Below are positions 6,391 through 14,415 of a DNA stretch of 19,742 nt, piece after piece. The translations under genes were made by a program, and so were the position numbers. Source of the DNA: Microcaldota archaeon. Its GTDB lineage: Archaea > Micrarchaeota > Micrarchaeia > Micrarchaeales > Micrarchaeaceae. The notes under the pieces are model-generated. The model saw only the letters and a program-made list of their open reading frames with translations. It was not told the DNA's origin and made no database searches. How positions within the stretch are numbered: position 1 is the first letter of the stretch; each line of letters opens with the position of its first letter. The stretch covers positions 1 through 19,742 of the forward strand of contig DAHWIS010000013.1 of assembly GCA_027344745.1 (NCBI GenBank), read 5' to 3'.

Positions 6391-7800
6391 CTAGATTCTT
6401 ACCAGATTAAGAAGTATGAAAGGAAATATACCGAAGAACAATATGGCCGCGATTGCTATCGCCATCGCCGCTTTTTGGGGCTTGCTTATGATCCCCACTT
6501 CCTGAAGTTTTTCCTTTGTAGACATTATGGATCTGCTTGCTGCAAGATACATGTATGCGCCCACCAATATTACGCCGATTAGAGGTATGATGCCGTACAA
6601 TCCAAATGCGCTTGCGGTACCTATGAATATCATTAGTTCTGCGACGAAGCCGGCGGTTAGGGGCATGCCGGTAGAGCCGAATATGGAAAACATAAAAGAA
6701 TAGGAAGCCGACTTTGCTGATGAAACCGCCCCCCTAAGTATGCTTAGGCTTCTGGTGCCGTATGCGAATTCTATCGAGCCTATTGCTATGAACATCAATG
6801 CAATCGTAAATCCGTGGGCTAACATCATATATACCGAACCGTATTTCCCAAGATAATTCAGAGCAGTTATGCCGGCCAGTATTATGCCGCTTTCAACCAT
6901 GCTTGTGTATCCCGCCATTTTCTTCAGGTCATTCTGCTTCATCGCCGCAAACGCAGCGTAGAATATCGATATTACGGCGATGGCGTATATGTATTCGTTT
7001 AGGGTTTCGGCAACAGGAAGCATATAGAATAGCACAAGCATCCCATATGCGCCGAACTTGGACAGGACCCCTGCGAGCACTACCGATCCGGATGTTGGCG
7101 CATTGGAATACGCATTGGGCATCCACGAATGGAAGGGAAATATCGGCATTTTTATAGCAAACGCCATGAACATCAGCATGAATATGGATTCTTGAATGGC
7201 AGTAGGTATTTCTGAAGAGTGCGCAGTAATATAGCTTATGTTGAATGACCCTACCGGCGTATAAAAGTATATGAGCATTATTGCAAAGAGCAGCAGAGCG
7301 CTTGCAAATATCGAGTATATTAGGAAATTCTTTGATGCCACATCCCTGGACGCACTTCCGAACGATCTTATGATGAAGAATACTGCTATGACCCCTACAT
7401 CCCAGAAGATGTAAAATAGGAATAGGTTGGCTGAGGCGAACAGTCCTATCGCAGAGAGTTCGAAAAGCAGCAGCAACGAATTCATCGAATGTGTATTAGA
7501 ACTTCTGAACCCCTGCCACACCATTGCAGCAAGGGTAACTATTAATGACATTGTTATAAGCATGATAGATATAGGGGTCAGTGTAAAGTGCAGGGAGACG
7601 CCGAGCGAGCTTATGTACGGCAGGCTTTCGGAAAGGGCAATGCCGCCCGATGCAAACGCGCTTATCGAATACGATATGTATATTAGTACCAGCAACAATG
7701 CGGCTATGGATACATGCTGCGAATGCCTCCTCCCAAAAACGATGTTTGCTGCTATCGCTATTGCAATCGTAATGAACGATATGAACAATATCTGTATCAT
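6391..7800 (-). CDS. nuoM: NADH dehydrogenase-like complex I subunit M (antiporter-like)
   Basis: A 469-residue multi-pass membrane subunit of the ND4/NuoM type. The family signature FPFHSWMPNAYSNAPTSGS and the following VVLAGVLSKFGAYGML, with the conserved lysine in a broken helix, are present. A glutamate in an earlier helix (FELSAIGLF) is less typical of the canonical TM5 site, and alignment would be needed to assign it. It lies 4 bp after nuoL and 8 bp before nuoN, so it is part of one transcript. Role: one of three proton channels in the membrane arm. Alternative membership in a hydrogenase or Mrp antiporter complex is unlikely given the neighbouring nuoH, nuoI, nuoJ, nuoK, nuoL and nuoN. 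Confidence 0.92.
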   Translation of the reverse strand: MIQILFISFITIAIAIAANIVFGRRHSQHVSIAALLLVLIYISYSISAFASGGIALSESLPYISSLGVSLHFTLTPISIMLITMSLIVTLAAMVWQGFRSSNTHSMNSLLLLFELSAIGLFASANLFLFYIFWDVGVIAVFFIIRSFGSASRDVASKNFLIYSIFASALLLFAIMLIYFYTPVGSFNISYITAHSSEIPTAIQESIFMLMFMAFAIKMPIFPFHSWMPNAYSNAPTSGSVVLAGVLSKFGAYGMLVLFYMLPVAETLNEYIYAIAVISIFYAAFAAMKQNDLKKMAGYTSMVESGIILAGITALNYLGKYGSVYMMLAHGFTIALMFIAIGSIEFAYGTRSLSILRGAVSSAKSASYSFMFSIFGSTGMPLTAGFVAELMIFIGTASAFGLYGIIPLIGVILVGAYMYLAASRSIMSTKEKLQEVGIISKPQKAAMAIAIAAILFFGIFPFILLNLVRI

Positions 7801-7804
7801 ATTT

Positions 7805-9595
7805 TCACAATGTAATGATTATTACCAATAATATTATGCCTGCCGCGAATGCGACTGCGTATGTGTTGATCTGCCCGTTGATTATTCTTCTGAGCTTTTC
7901 CGCAATGAATACGGTGCCGTCTCCTCCCATTACTATGAACCAGTAAAGCGCATAATCAAATGAATTTATTATACCGCCCAATTCGTAGAATGCCTTGGCT
8001 ATTATAGAATACGCCCAGTTTACTGCTACGCTGTTATACACCAGCGCATGCAGCGCGGCGTGGGACGACATGCCTCTCAGGTTCATCTTAACGTATACAC
8101 AATATGCCACCGAAAACCCCAGCAATGCCATAATTGTTTCTATTGATGCCGCCATAAGCGAGATGTGAAGCGGGGCATACGCGTTTGTAGAGGTGCCTGC
8201 AAACGGCAGATTCGGCAGGTATGCATATGCGAATGCGCTTATAACAATCAGCAAGGCAAGCGCCGCGAGCGGATACACCATAGTCTTCGGCATATTCCCG
8301 TATTTGGAAGTCAGCTCGGCGTCCATGCCCTTGGTGAGAGGGTTGCGCATAGGTATGAATAGCCATCTGAATATGTAGACGCTGCTAACTAATTCTACCA
8401 ACGTCAATAATGCATATACGTAAATATTGCTGGCCGCAGAGTCGATTGCAACTTTGCCGAAGAAGCCGCCCAGCGGGAATATCCCGGCGATCGACCCGAC
8501 CCCAAACAGCGTAGACACGAAGAGTAACCTGTTTTTTGTAGAGCCTTTTATCAGGTATATGTTCTCTGCATCGCCGTTCGCCTTCATTATGGATCCTGCG
8601 CTCATGAAAAGCAGCGCCTTATAGAATGTCTGGACTATGAAGAAAAGCATTGCAGCAAGAAATGCGTGAAGCCCTAGAGCCACGAGTATTATGCCAAGGT
8701 CTTCCATAGTGGAATATGCGAGTATTTTCTTTATGTGGCGTTCTGCTATTGCATTGGTCGCCCCTATGAACGCTGTGGCTATGCCGAACGCCAGTATCAC
8801 ATAAAGCAGATGGGCTTCGTAGAAAAGAGGCAGAAGCAGCGCAACAAGAAAAACTCCGGCTTTTACCATGGTCGACGAGTGCAGGAACGCAGATACAGGG
8901 GTAGGGCCCTCCATCGCGTCTGCAAGCCACTCGTGGAACGGGAATTGCGCAGACTTGGTGAACACGGCCGCCAGTATCAACAGCAATGGGATTTGCATCG
9001 CGCCGGTATACGGGCTCGCCATTATCGAGTAGAAATTGAACGTATGGAAGGAATTCCATATGAGCACCATGGCCGACAGCATCGCTATATCTCCGATGAG
9101 TATGGTTGTTATCGATTTCCTGGCGGCATACGGCGCTCTTTCCCTATGGTACCAAAAACCTATCAACAGATAGCTCGTTATGCCAAGGAGTTCCCAGGCT
9201 ATGAACATGGCTATGAAATTGGCGGATATTGCAAAAAGCATCATAGACGCGGCAAAGATGCTGAGCTCGAAGAAAAATCTTGGGCGTTCGCTCGGCACGT
9301 CCATGTATCCTATCGAATAAAGCATTATAAAAGGAGTGATAAGCGCGACGATTATCAGGAGTAGGGTGTTGAGGGTATACATCGACAATGCCATATGCAC
9401 GGTTAGCCCGCCTATTGCAAACCATGTAATTGCATACGCTTGGCCGAATGAATGCACAACCGCGTATGATGCAAGAGCCAACGATGCGATGCTGAATGCA
9501 AAAGCGGTCCACCCAGCGGCATGCGAGCGGCCTCGCATGAAAAGGGATACGAACCCTCCCAATACCAGCGGGGCTATTACAATCAACGGGAACAT
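7805..9595 (-). CDS. nuoL: NADH dehydrogenase-like complex I subunit L (antiporter-like)
   Basis: A 596-residue membrane protein of the ND5/NuoL family. The signature FPFHEWLADAMEGPTPVSA, then FLHSSTMVKAGVFLVALL with its buried lysine, is intact. An N-terminal WELLGITSYLLIGFWYHR carries the conserved glutamate and arginine-type charges. The C-terminal extension beyond the 14-helix core (roughly the last 120 residues) would supply the lateral helix that clamps NuoL, M and N in known complexes; it ends in a strongly hydrophobic segment. Length matches bacterial NuoL. Gaps of 4 bp separate it from nuoK and nuoM. It would be the distal proton channel of the membrane arm. Confidence 0.94.
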   Translation of the reverse strand: MFPLIVIAPLVLGGFVSLFMRGRSHAAGWTAFAFSIASLALASYAVVHSFGQAYAITWFAIGGLTVHMALSMYTLNTLLLIIVALITPFIMLYSIGYMDVPSERPRFFFELSIFAASMMLFAISANFIAMFIAWELLGITSYLLIGFWYHRERAPYAARKSITTILIGDIAMLSAMVLIWNSFHTFNFYSIMASPYTGAMQIPLLLILAAVFTKSAQFPFHEWLADAMEGPTPVSAFLHSSTMVKAGVFLVALLLPLFYEAHLLYVILAFGIATAFIGATNAIAERHIKKILAYSTMEDLGIILVALGLHAFLAAMLFFIVQTFYKALLFMSAGSIMKANGDAENIYLIKGSTKNRLLFVSTLFGVGSIAGIFPLGGFFGKVAIDSAASNIYVYALLTLVELVSSVYIFRWLFIPMRNPLTKGMDAELTSKYGNMPKTMVYPLAALALLIVISAFAYAYLPNLPFAGTSTNAYAPLHISLMAASIETIMALLGFSVAYCVYVKMNLRGMSSHAALHALVYNSVAVNWAYSIIAKAFYELGGIINSFDYALYWFIVMGGDGTVFIAEKLRRIINGQINTYAVAFAAGIILLVIIITL

Positions 9596-9599
9596 TTTA

Positions 9600-9896
9600 T
9601 CAATCCTTCAGTTCTGAGAGCTTGGTTATATCTAGGCTGAACTCGCCCTTTGCCATATACCTGTAGAACGATATGAGCATTATCACTTCGGACGCCGCAA
9701 CCGCCCAGATAGTGAACAGAAGCGGGAGTATGGCACTGCCGGAATAGTATGTAAAGAACGCGATCGCCACAAGCGATGCGCCTACAAGTATGATTTCTAT
9801 CGACATGAGCATTATGATAAGGTGCCTGCTGGATGCGATGCCCGCCAAACCTATCGACAACAGGGCGATGCCGAAAATTATTAAGTATTCTATCAT
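9600..9896 (-). CDS. nuoK: NADH dehydrogenase-like complex I subunit K
   Basis: A 98-residue protein with three predicted membrane helices, the normal size and topology of NuoK/ND4L. Conserved features are the glutamate in the second helix (LMSIEIILVGASLVAIAF) and a second acidic residue in the third (WAVAASEVIMLISFYRY). These form part of the proton path next to NuoJ and NuoN. Its ATG overlaps the nuoJ stop by 4 bp, implying translational coupling. The cytosolic tail is slightly longer than in E. coli. Confidence 0.92.
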   Translation of the reverse strand: MIEYLIIFGIALLSIGLAGIASSRHLIIMLMSIEIILVGASLVAIAFFTYYSGSAILPLLFTIWAVAASEVIMLISFYRYMAKGEFSLDITKLSELKD

Positions 9897-10360
9897 GGCT
9901 TTCCAATCCTCTTGAACAATATTATGGAGCCGAACGCGGCGGCGAAAATCATTATGGCGAGTATGTAGAACAACGGCAGGTATAGGGATATGGAATCGGA
10001 TATGCCGCTTCCGGAAAACGCATTTGGATGCCCTTGGGAAAATTGCAGTGCATGCATAGGGTATGCGATTACCGCAAATAATATTATCGATGCGACCGCA
10101 AGCTTTGCTACATTGGTATGGGTGAACTCTGAATAGCTTGTAGACGCAACGCCTATCACGATATACGTCGTAATGCCCCCTATCAGTATGAAAAGCTGTA
10201 TTATTGCCAGAAGCGGCTGCCCGAGGATAAGGAACATCAACGAGTTTAATAGAAATACTCCTGCCAGCATTATGCCGATATGCAGAAAATCCTTTAGCAC
10301 GAATATTGCGGCTATGGAGACCAGCTCAAGCATCGCCATTATCAAAAATTCAAAAAGCAT
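9893..10360 (-). CDS. nuoJ: NADH dehydrogenase-like complex I subunit J
   Basis: A 155-residue protein with about five membrane helices, matching NuoJ/ND6 in size and operon position. The segment LLNSLMFLILGQPLLAIIQLFILIG resembles the conserved third helix whose pi-bulge gates proton transfer in complex I. It is followed by GITTYIVIGVAS. It overlaps nuoK by 4 bp and starts 12 bp after nuoI. NuoJ is the least conserved of the membrane subunits, so the call rests on both motif and position. Confidence 0.88.
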   Translation of the reverse strand: MLFEFLIMAMLELVSIAAIFVLKDFLHIGIMLAGVFLLNSLMFLILGQPLLAIIQLFILIGGITTYIVIGVASTSYSEFTHTNVAKLAVASIILFAVIAYPMHALQFSQGHPNAFSGSGISDSISLYLPLFYILAIMIFAAAFGSIILFKRIGKP

Positions 10361-10372
10361 AGCTGCACCATA

Positions 10373-10735
10373 TCATCCTAAATCTTCGGGCCTCTTTATG
10401 TATTCCCTTCTGTCGTACGCTTCGAAACTGTAATCCTTTGTCAATATGAGGCATTTTGTCGGGCATACCTCCTCGCACAGCGCACAGAAAAGGCACCTCT
10501 CCAGATTGACAAGAGGCATCTTCTTCGTGCCCTTTTCGGTCTCTATGTCGACCATGTCTATAGTCTGGTTGGGACATATCCTCGCGCATGCTGCACAACT
10601 TATGCACGTCTTTATGTCAAGTTTATGTATGCCCCTATAATTGTCGGTGAGCTCTTCCCTACGCTCTGGAAATTCCAATGTGGCAGGCTTCGCAAGAAGG
10701 CCTTGCCCTACCTTCATAATGCTTTTTCCAATCAT
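10373..10735 (-). CDS. nuoI: Complex I iron-sulfur subunit NuoI (two 4Fe-4S clusters)
   Basis: A 120-residue ferredoxin-like subunit. Eight cysteines in two classical motifs bind two 4Fe-4S clusters: C44, C47, C50 and C54 (CISCAACARICP), and C81, C84, C87 and C91 (CLFCALCEEVCP). These carry electrons along the peripheral arm toward the quinone site at NuoH and NuoB/D. The N-terminal amphipathic segment would lie on the membrane surface. Its ATG directly follows the nuoH stop with no gap. It is the only peripheral-arm subunit in the cluster; NuoB, C and D, needed for function, must be elsewhere. Confidence 0.95.
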   Translation of the reverse strand: MIGKSIMKVGQGLLAKPATLEFPERREELTDNYRGIHKLDIKTCISCAACARICPNQTIDMVDIETEKGTKKMPLVNLERCLFCALCEEVCPTKCLILTKDYSFEAYDRREYIKRPEDLG

Positions 10736-11785
10736 TCATACACCGAACACGATAAATATTACATATGCAAGGAATAAATTGATTACAGAAAGCGGCAGCA
10801 GGTACGTCCACCCTATTTTGAGCAGCCTGTCTAACCTCATCCTCACGGTAGTAGCCCTTATTATGACTATGAATACCGTGAGCATAACTACTTTTAGCAT
10901 TAGCCATACGAACGGAGGCAGCACAGGGCCGTTCCATCCGCCAAGAAACAATATGGCTATCAGCAGCGTACCTACGAACATTCTGGTATAATCTAGGAAC
11001 AGCGCAAGCCCGTAGTATGGTGCGCTCACATCGGTCAACCATCCGGATATCAATTCGTTATCAGCTTCGCGCAGGTCGAATGGAGGCCTTTCCAACTCTG
11101 CAAGCATCACTATGAAGAATATGGCGAATCCTATGGGCATCATTAATGCGTACCATATGTGAGACTGTGAACCTACGATGCCCGAAAGACTGAAGCCGCG
11201 CGATGCGAGCGCCACCGCGGCTACGACTATCATCAGCGGTATCTCGTAGCTTATCAGCATAACTACTGATCTCTGTGCGCTTATTGAACCGAACTTGTTC
11301 CCGCTCGTCCATCCGGCTAGAAAAAGCAGGAGGGGCATAAAAGACAATATCAGAAATACGGCTATAAGCCCGAATGTAGTATTTATCCCCACAAAATACG
11401 CATTCATAGGTATGAATGCGAGCGCCAAGACGAAGAGCGCATACACCGTAGGAAGGATTATTGCAAATAAGGGCATGTCGGCTTCATCCGGCACTATGTT
11501 CTCTTTTGAAAGCAGTTTAACCACATCTGCCATATTCTGCAGTATTCCGTATTTGCCCACATATGTTGGCCCGTGCCTAGACTGCATCCTTGCCATCATC
11601 TTTCGTTCGGCCCAGCCGAACAGGTATACGAAAAGCGCGACCAGTATGAACAGAAGCATCCCGAATATCGCCAGTGAGATAACGATCGACAGCCCGAATG
11701 CGAGCGAATGCGGAAGCATCTTTGATAGATATGCGTCGACGATGCTGAAATACTGGCTTATTGAAGGCGAATTTATCTGAAACAT
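10736..11785 (-). CDS. nuoH: NADH dehydrogenase-like complex I subunit H
   Basis: A 349-residue protein with about eight membrane helices, homologous to NuoH/ND1. It links the membrane and peripheral arms and forms most of the quinone cavity. The conserved acidic loop AELERPPFDLREADNELISG, part of the proton-entry E-channel and quinone chamber, is intact. An earlier AERKMMARMQSRHGPTYVG is the other family signature (usual form AERRxxAxxQxRxGPN). Here the asparagine after GP is replaced by threonine. It is the first gene of the operon, and a promoter sits just upstream with a near-zero leader. NuoABCD normally precede it but are absent here, replaced by a divergent small ORF. Confidence 0.95.
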   Translation of the reverse strand: MFQINSPSISQYFSIVDAYLSKMLPHSLAFGLSIVISLAIFGMLLFILVALFVYLFGWAERKMMARMQSRHGPTYVGKYGILQNMADVVKLLSKENIVPDEADMPLFAIILPTVYALFVLALAFIPMNAYFVGINTTFGLIAVFLILSFMPLLLFLAGWTSGNKFGSISAQRSVVMLISYEIPLMIVVAAVALASRGFSLSGIVGSQSHIWYALMMPIGFAIFFIVMLAELERPPFDLREADNELISGWLTDVSAPYYGLALFLDYTRMFVGTLLIAILFLGGWNGPVLPPFVWLMLKVVMLTVFIVIIRATTVRMRLDRLLKIGWTYLLPLSVINLFLAYVIFIVFGV

Positions 11786-11810
11786 CCAACCACATAATTC
11801 TCTCAGGTAT

Positions 11811-11841
11811 GTTTATAACTTATTTTATTTATATTTATATA
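11811..11841. promoter_or_regulatory. Divergent promoter of the nuo operon and a small plus-strand ORF
   Basis: GTTTATAAC (11811-11819) reads as a TATA box on both strands. On the minus strand its centre is about 29 bp from ATG 11785, predicting a nearly leaderless nuoH transcript. On the plus strand it would start transcription near 11841. A second plus-strand box TTTATATA (11834-11841) predicts a start near 11864. No ribosome binding site precedes nuoH, which agrees with a leaderless mRNA. Confidence 0.5.
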
Positions 11842-11917
11842 ATAAATGTAAAAAGGTGTTGCAATAATAAGCGAGACTGCAAAAGCCATAATCGAAGACG
11901 GAAGCATACGCATAAAA

Positions 11918-12127
11918 GTGAAGCGCGCAGGGATGCTGCAGTACGTGGTTTTCAAGGTGAAGCGCCTTCCCCTAGGCGACAGCGCATACGTAGAGCTCTT
12001 TTTAGACAGGATAATCGACATGAGCGAGCTTCAAAGGCTGGCGAATCAGCTCAAGCTCCCGGTAGAAGCCGAGAACGGGAGGGCCTTTCCGGAAGGCATG
12101 GGAGCAAAGGATTTCATTGGTGTTTGA
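11918..12127 (+). CDS. Small conserved-looking protein of unknown function; start uncertain
   Basis: I do not recognise the family. From GTG 11918 the protein has 69 residues, a beta-strand-rich N-terminus (MLQYVVFKVKRLPLG) then a helix (MSELQRLANQLKLPVEAE) and a Gly-rich end. The frame stays open upstream to 11852 and reads as plausible protein (IISETAKAIIEDGSIRIKVK), so GTG 11918 is probably not the true start. However, the only upstream candidate in frame is ATG 11846, which is directly followed by TAA (11849-11851). Between them only ATA or GTT codons exist near the predicted transcript start (about 11864). It is divergent from nuoH and convergent with the surface-protein gene. Confidence 0.55.
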   Translation: MKRAGMLQYVVFKVKRLPLGDSAYVELFLDRIIDMSELQRLANQLKLPVEAENGRAFPEGMGAKDFIGV

Positions 12128-12147
12128 ACATTTATTATCCCGGCGCG

Positions 12148-13875
12148 TCATCCAAAGAAGGCATTGGTTGCGTTGAATGTGCCGTTGACTATCCTTGTGA
12201 CATTTTCATATGTGTAATTCATCTGCATGCTATACACGGTAGTGATGCTTGCAACCGGCACGGGCAGGTTATGGCATGCTACAATGTCATTGGCGCTCGC
12301 TCCGCTCGATATTGCCTGATTTATCGTCTGGTTAACTTCTTCTCCATATATGTAGCACGATAGCGTATTTATGCGAATCGCGTGCGGCAGCCTATTCAGT
12401 ATCTGCATGGACGCATAATCGTCAGAGGTATTAAATGCGAGCGCCTTGCACCCTATCGAAGAATTGCTTATGCTGCACGCATTCCTGAATGCGGGCTGCC
12501 ACACCACGCTGGATTGGCTTAGGTTCAACGCCTGTATCAGCTTGGCGGCATTGTAATGCGCATCTAGGGCGTTGGTGGAGTTCACGAACGAATACAGCAC
12601 TGCGGTGTAATCTGCGCCTATCTCTTCCGATCTTATTAATGAATAATTGGCAATCGATGATGCGCTTGCGCCTGTAGGGGAGAGATAGGTAGAGCATACG
12701 TTCGTATCTGTTTTATTGTAAGAGTATATCAGGCCGATGCATTTTAGTGTGGAATTGTTTATGCCGCTAAGATTCAACGGAGGCATATTCTTTTTGAGAT
12801 ACGCTGCGAAAGTGCCGAAACTGTTTTGGAACATGCTCATCGCGTATATGCTGTTTGATGCAACGCCGAAGACGTATCCCACGGGGGTTGAATTGGTGTA
12901 TGTGAAGTTGGCAACGTGTGCGCCGAATATGCGGTCGGCCTTGGAAGCGTTAATTATGGCGTTGGCTTCTGAAGGCAGATACGTTTCGGATATTATGTTC
13001 ATGCACGTGGCATTATTGGAGCCGTTATAGTAAGCCATCACTTTTGTCCACCCTCCGGAGGTAAGCGCACATATGCTAGTTTGGTTATTGGCCTTTGCAT
13101 ACGTCGCAGCAGCGCCATGCGCAGTAAAATTGTATTCGGGTATATTGAAAGTTGACAGCAGAAGGGCTATCTTGTCGGCCGTCAAGGTTCCCTGTATCCA
13201 TGCGCCATAGGCTACGCTTCCGTTAGAGTATCTCGCATATACTCCATTCTCTATGTTTATCAGCGGCAAAATGTCCGTGAATACCTTTGAGATTATGCCC
13301 TGCGCCGGGGCGAACATGGGCTTAAATCTGCTTGCGTTGTAGGATTCGTATCCCAATGATGAGAACGCCGCACCTTTCGGGAAAAGAGAAAATTCGGTCG
13401 TATTGATTATTCCATTATCCGGTATGAACGAATAGAGGTCGGGAGTTTGGGGTGCGATGACCTTTATATCGACCGAATTTGATGCATCTGCCCTATTAGC
13501 CACGCTTATAACGTTTGCAGGGTCTATTACGGCAGAGAACTGGTAGGCGCCGTTGGCGTTATAAGTATAATTCTCTTTTATCGACACGTTGGAATTCGCT
13601 GGTATCGAGACCTTGTAGAAAGCCAGCTCTGTGCCGTTCAGATAAAACCCGAGCGGGATCGCCTTGGCATAGAAATTGCCTTTATTGTGTGCGGTTATAA
13701 TGAAATGCGTTGTCTGAAATGGATATGTCGCGTTCGATGCGCTGGAATTCAGCGCGATTATGTGCACAGATATATTGTATGAAGACGGCGCTTTGAGCAT
13801 CAGCGCGGCTATAAAAACTATTAGTGCTATCGCAATCGCTATTATCCCATAGAATATCAAATTTTTAGACACCAT
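12148..13875 (-). CDS. Membrane-anchored, sequon-rich extracellular protein
   Basis: A 575-residue protein with one N-terminal hydrophobic segment (about residues 5-27, flanked by K4 and K28) acting as signal anchor. The rest would be outside the cell. It holds about thirty N-X-S/T sequons, unusually dense, implying heavy N-glycosylation, and eight cysteines that could form four disulfides. Residues ~33-140 look like an immunoglobulin-type fold (segments such as HFIITAHNKGNFYAKAIPLG followed by NVSIKENYTY resemble CARDB-like adhesion modules). The remaining ~430 residues are an unrecognised domain rich in Asn, Ser, Ala and Tyr. It sits 4 bp downstream of a winged-helix gene, so the two are probably co-transcribed. 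A surface-layer or adhesion role is inference. Confidence 0.7.
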   Translation of the reverse strand: MVSKNLIFYGIIAIAIALIVFIAALMLKAPSSYNISVHIIALNSSASNATYPFQTTHFIITAHNKGNFYAKAIPLGFYLNGTELAFYKVSIPANSNVSIKENYTYNANGAYQFSAVIDPANVISVANRADASNSVDIKVIAPQTPDLYSFIPDNGIINTTEFSLFPKGAAFSSLGYESYNASRFKPMFAPAQGIISKVFTDILPLINIENGVYARYSNGSVAYGAWIQGTLTADKIALLLSTFNIPEYNFTAHGAAATYAKANNQTSICALTSGGWTKVMAYYNGSNNATCMNIISETYLPSEANAIINASKADRIFGAHVANFTYTNSTPVGYVFGVASNSIYAMSMFQNSFGTFAAYLKKNMPPLNLSGINNSTLKCIGLIYSYNKTDTNVCSTYLSPTGASASSIANYSLIRSEEIGADYTAVLYSFVNSTNALDAHYNAAKLIQALNLSQSSVVWQPAFRNACSISNSSIGCKALAFNTSDDYASMQILNRLPHAIRINTLSCYIYGEEVNQTINQAISSGASANDIVACHNLPVPVASITTVYSMQMNYTYENVTRIVNGTFNATNAFFG

Positions 13876-13879
13876 TGCA

Positions 13880-14338
13880 TCACCTTCCCTTCAATTCTTT
13901 TATGACAGTCGATACCTTGTCTTTTATCGGGTGTATCCCTGATTCGAAGTAGCTCTCCACCCATGCGTCGATATCGTATTTTTCAGACTCCCCAAAGCAG
14001 ATAAAATAGTATTTGCCTTTTGAATGCGCCAATACGCCGGCATTGGCAAGCTGTAAAAGATGGTATCTCAGGGTTTTTTCGTTTATCGGATCCCACGCTG
14101 CGGCGATATAATTGGATAATTCTTCAACGCTCGGGTCTTCTTTTTTTGTGAACTGGAAGTGCAGCATGGCGTCGAGTACGGATATTGCGCTCAGCCTTGA
14201 TTCTCCGGGATTTATTATGCCCAGGCTTAATGCAAGCCACCTTACCATAGAGCGCCTCGTCTCTACAACCTCTTTGGTGAGCCTGAGGTCCCTTAGGGTT
14301 ATCTCGCGTTCAATAAGTTTGGCTTCGTTAATCTCCAT
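13880..14338 (-). CDS. Winged-helix DNA-binding-like protein
   Basis: A 152-residue protein (from ATG 14338; an in-frame ATG 14371 would add 11 residues). The central part resembles a winged helix: a helix-rich segment SRLSAISVLDAMLHFQF, then SVEELSNYIAAA, a recognition-like helix NEKTLRYHLLQLANAGVL, and a two-strand wing HSKGKYYFICFG. The N-terminal 40 residues are charged and helical, possibly for dimerisation. I chose 14338 because the TTTATAAA box (14385-14392) predicts a transcript start near 14362, inside the longer reading. It directly precedes the surface-protein gene (4-bp gap) and may regulate it or itself. Specific target unknown. Confidence 0.65.
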   Translation of the reverse strand: MEINEAKLIEREITLRDLRLTKEVVETRRSMVRWLALSLGIINPGESRLSAISVLDAMLHFQFTKKEDPSVEELSNYIAAAWDPINEKTLRYHLLQLANAGVLAHSKGKYYFICFGESEKYDIDAWVESYFESGIHPIKDKVSTVIKELKGR

Positions 14339-14382
14339 GTTGGCACGCAATTCATGGTTTACAAGACACATTTAGAGATTAA

Positions 14383-14394
14383 AGTTTATAAATT
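14383..14394. promoter_or_regulatory. Palindromic TATA box between divergent genes
   Basis: TTTATAAA at 14385-14392 is its own reverse complement. It lies between the winged-helix gene and the small plus-strand gene, about 26 bp from GTG 14416 on the right. It could direct transcription both ways. A second AT-rich patch, CATATAATTA, lies at 14403-14412. Confidence 0.4.
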
Positions 14395-14415
14395 ACTATC
14401 TGCATATAATTAAGA

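Noticed and set aside
8735..9364. 209-codon plus-strand frame antisense to nuoL
   Set aside because: Highly basic, low-complexity translation typical of an antisense shadow of a hydrophobic membrane protein.
11761..12363. 200-codon plus-strand frame across the nuo promoter
   Set aside because: It covers the divergent promoter and runs out of frame through the small ORF and into the antisense of the surface-protein gene; composition is Arg/His/Cys-rich and unlike a protein.
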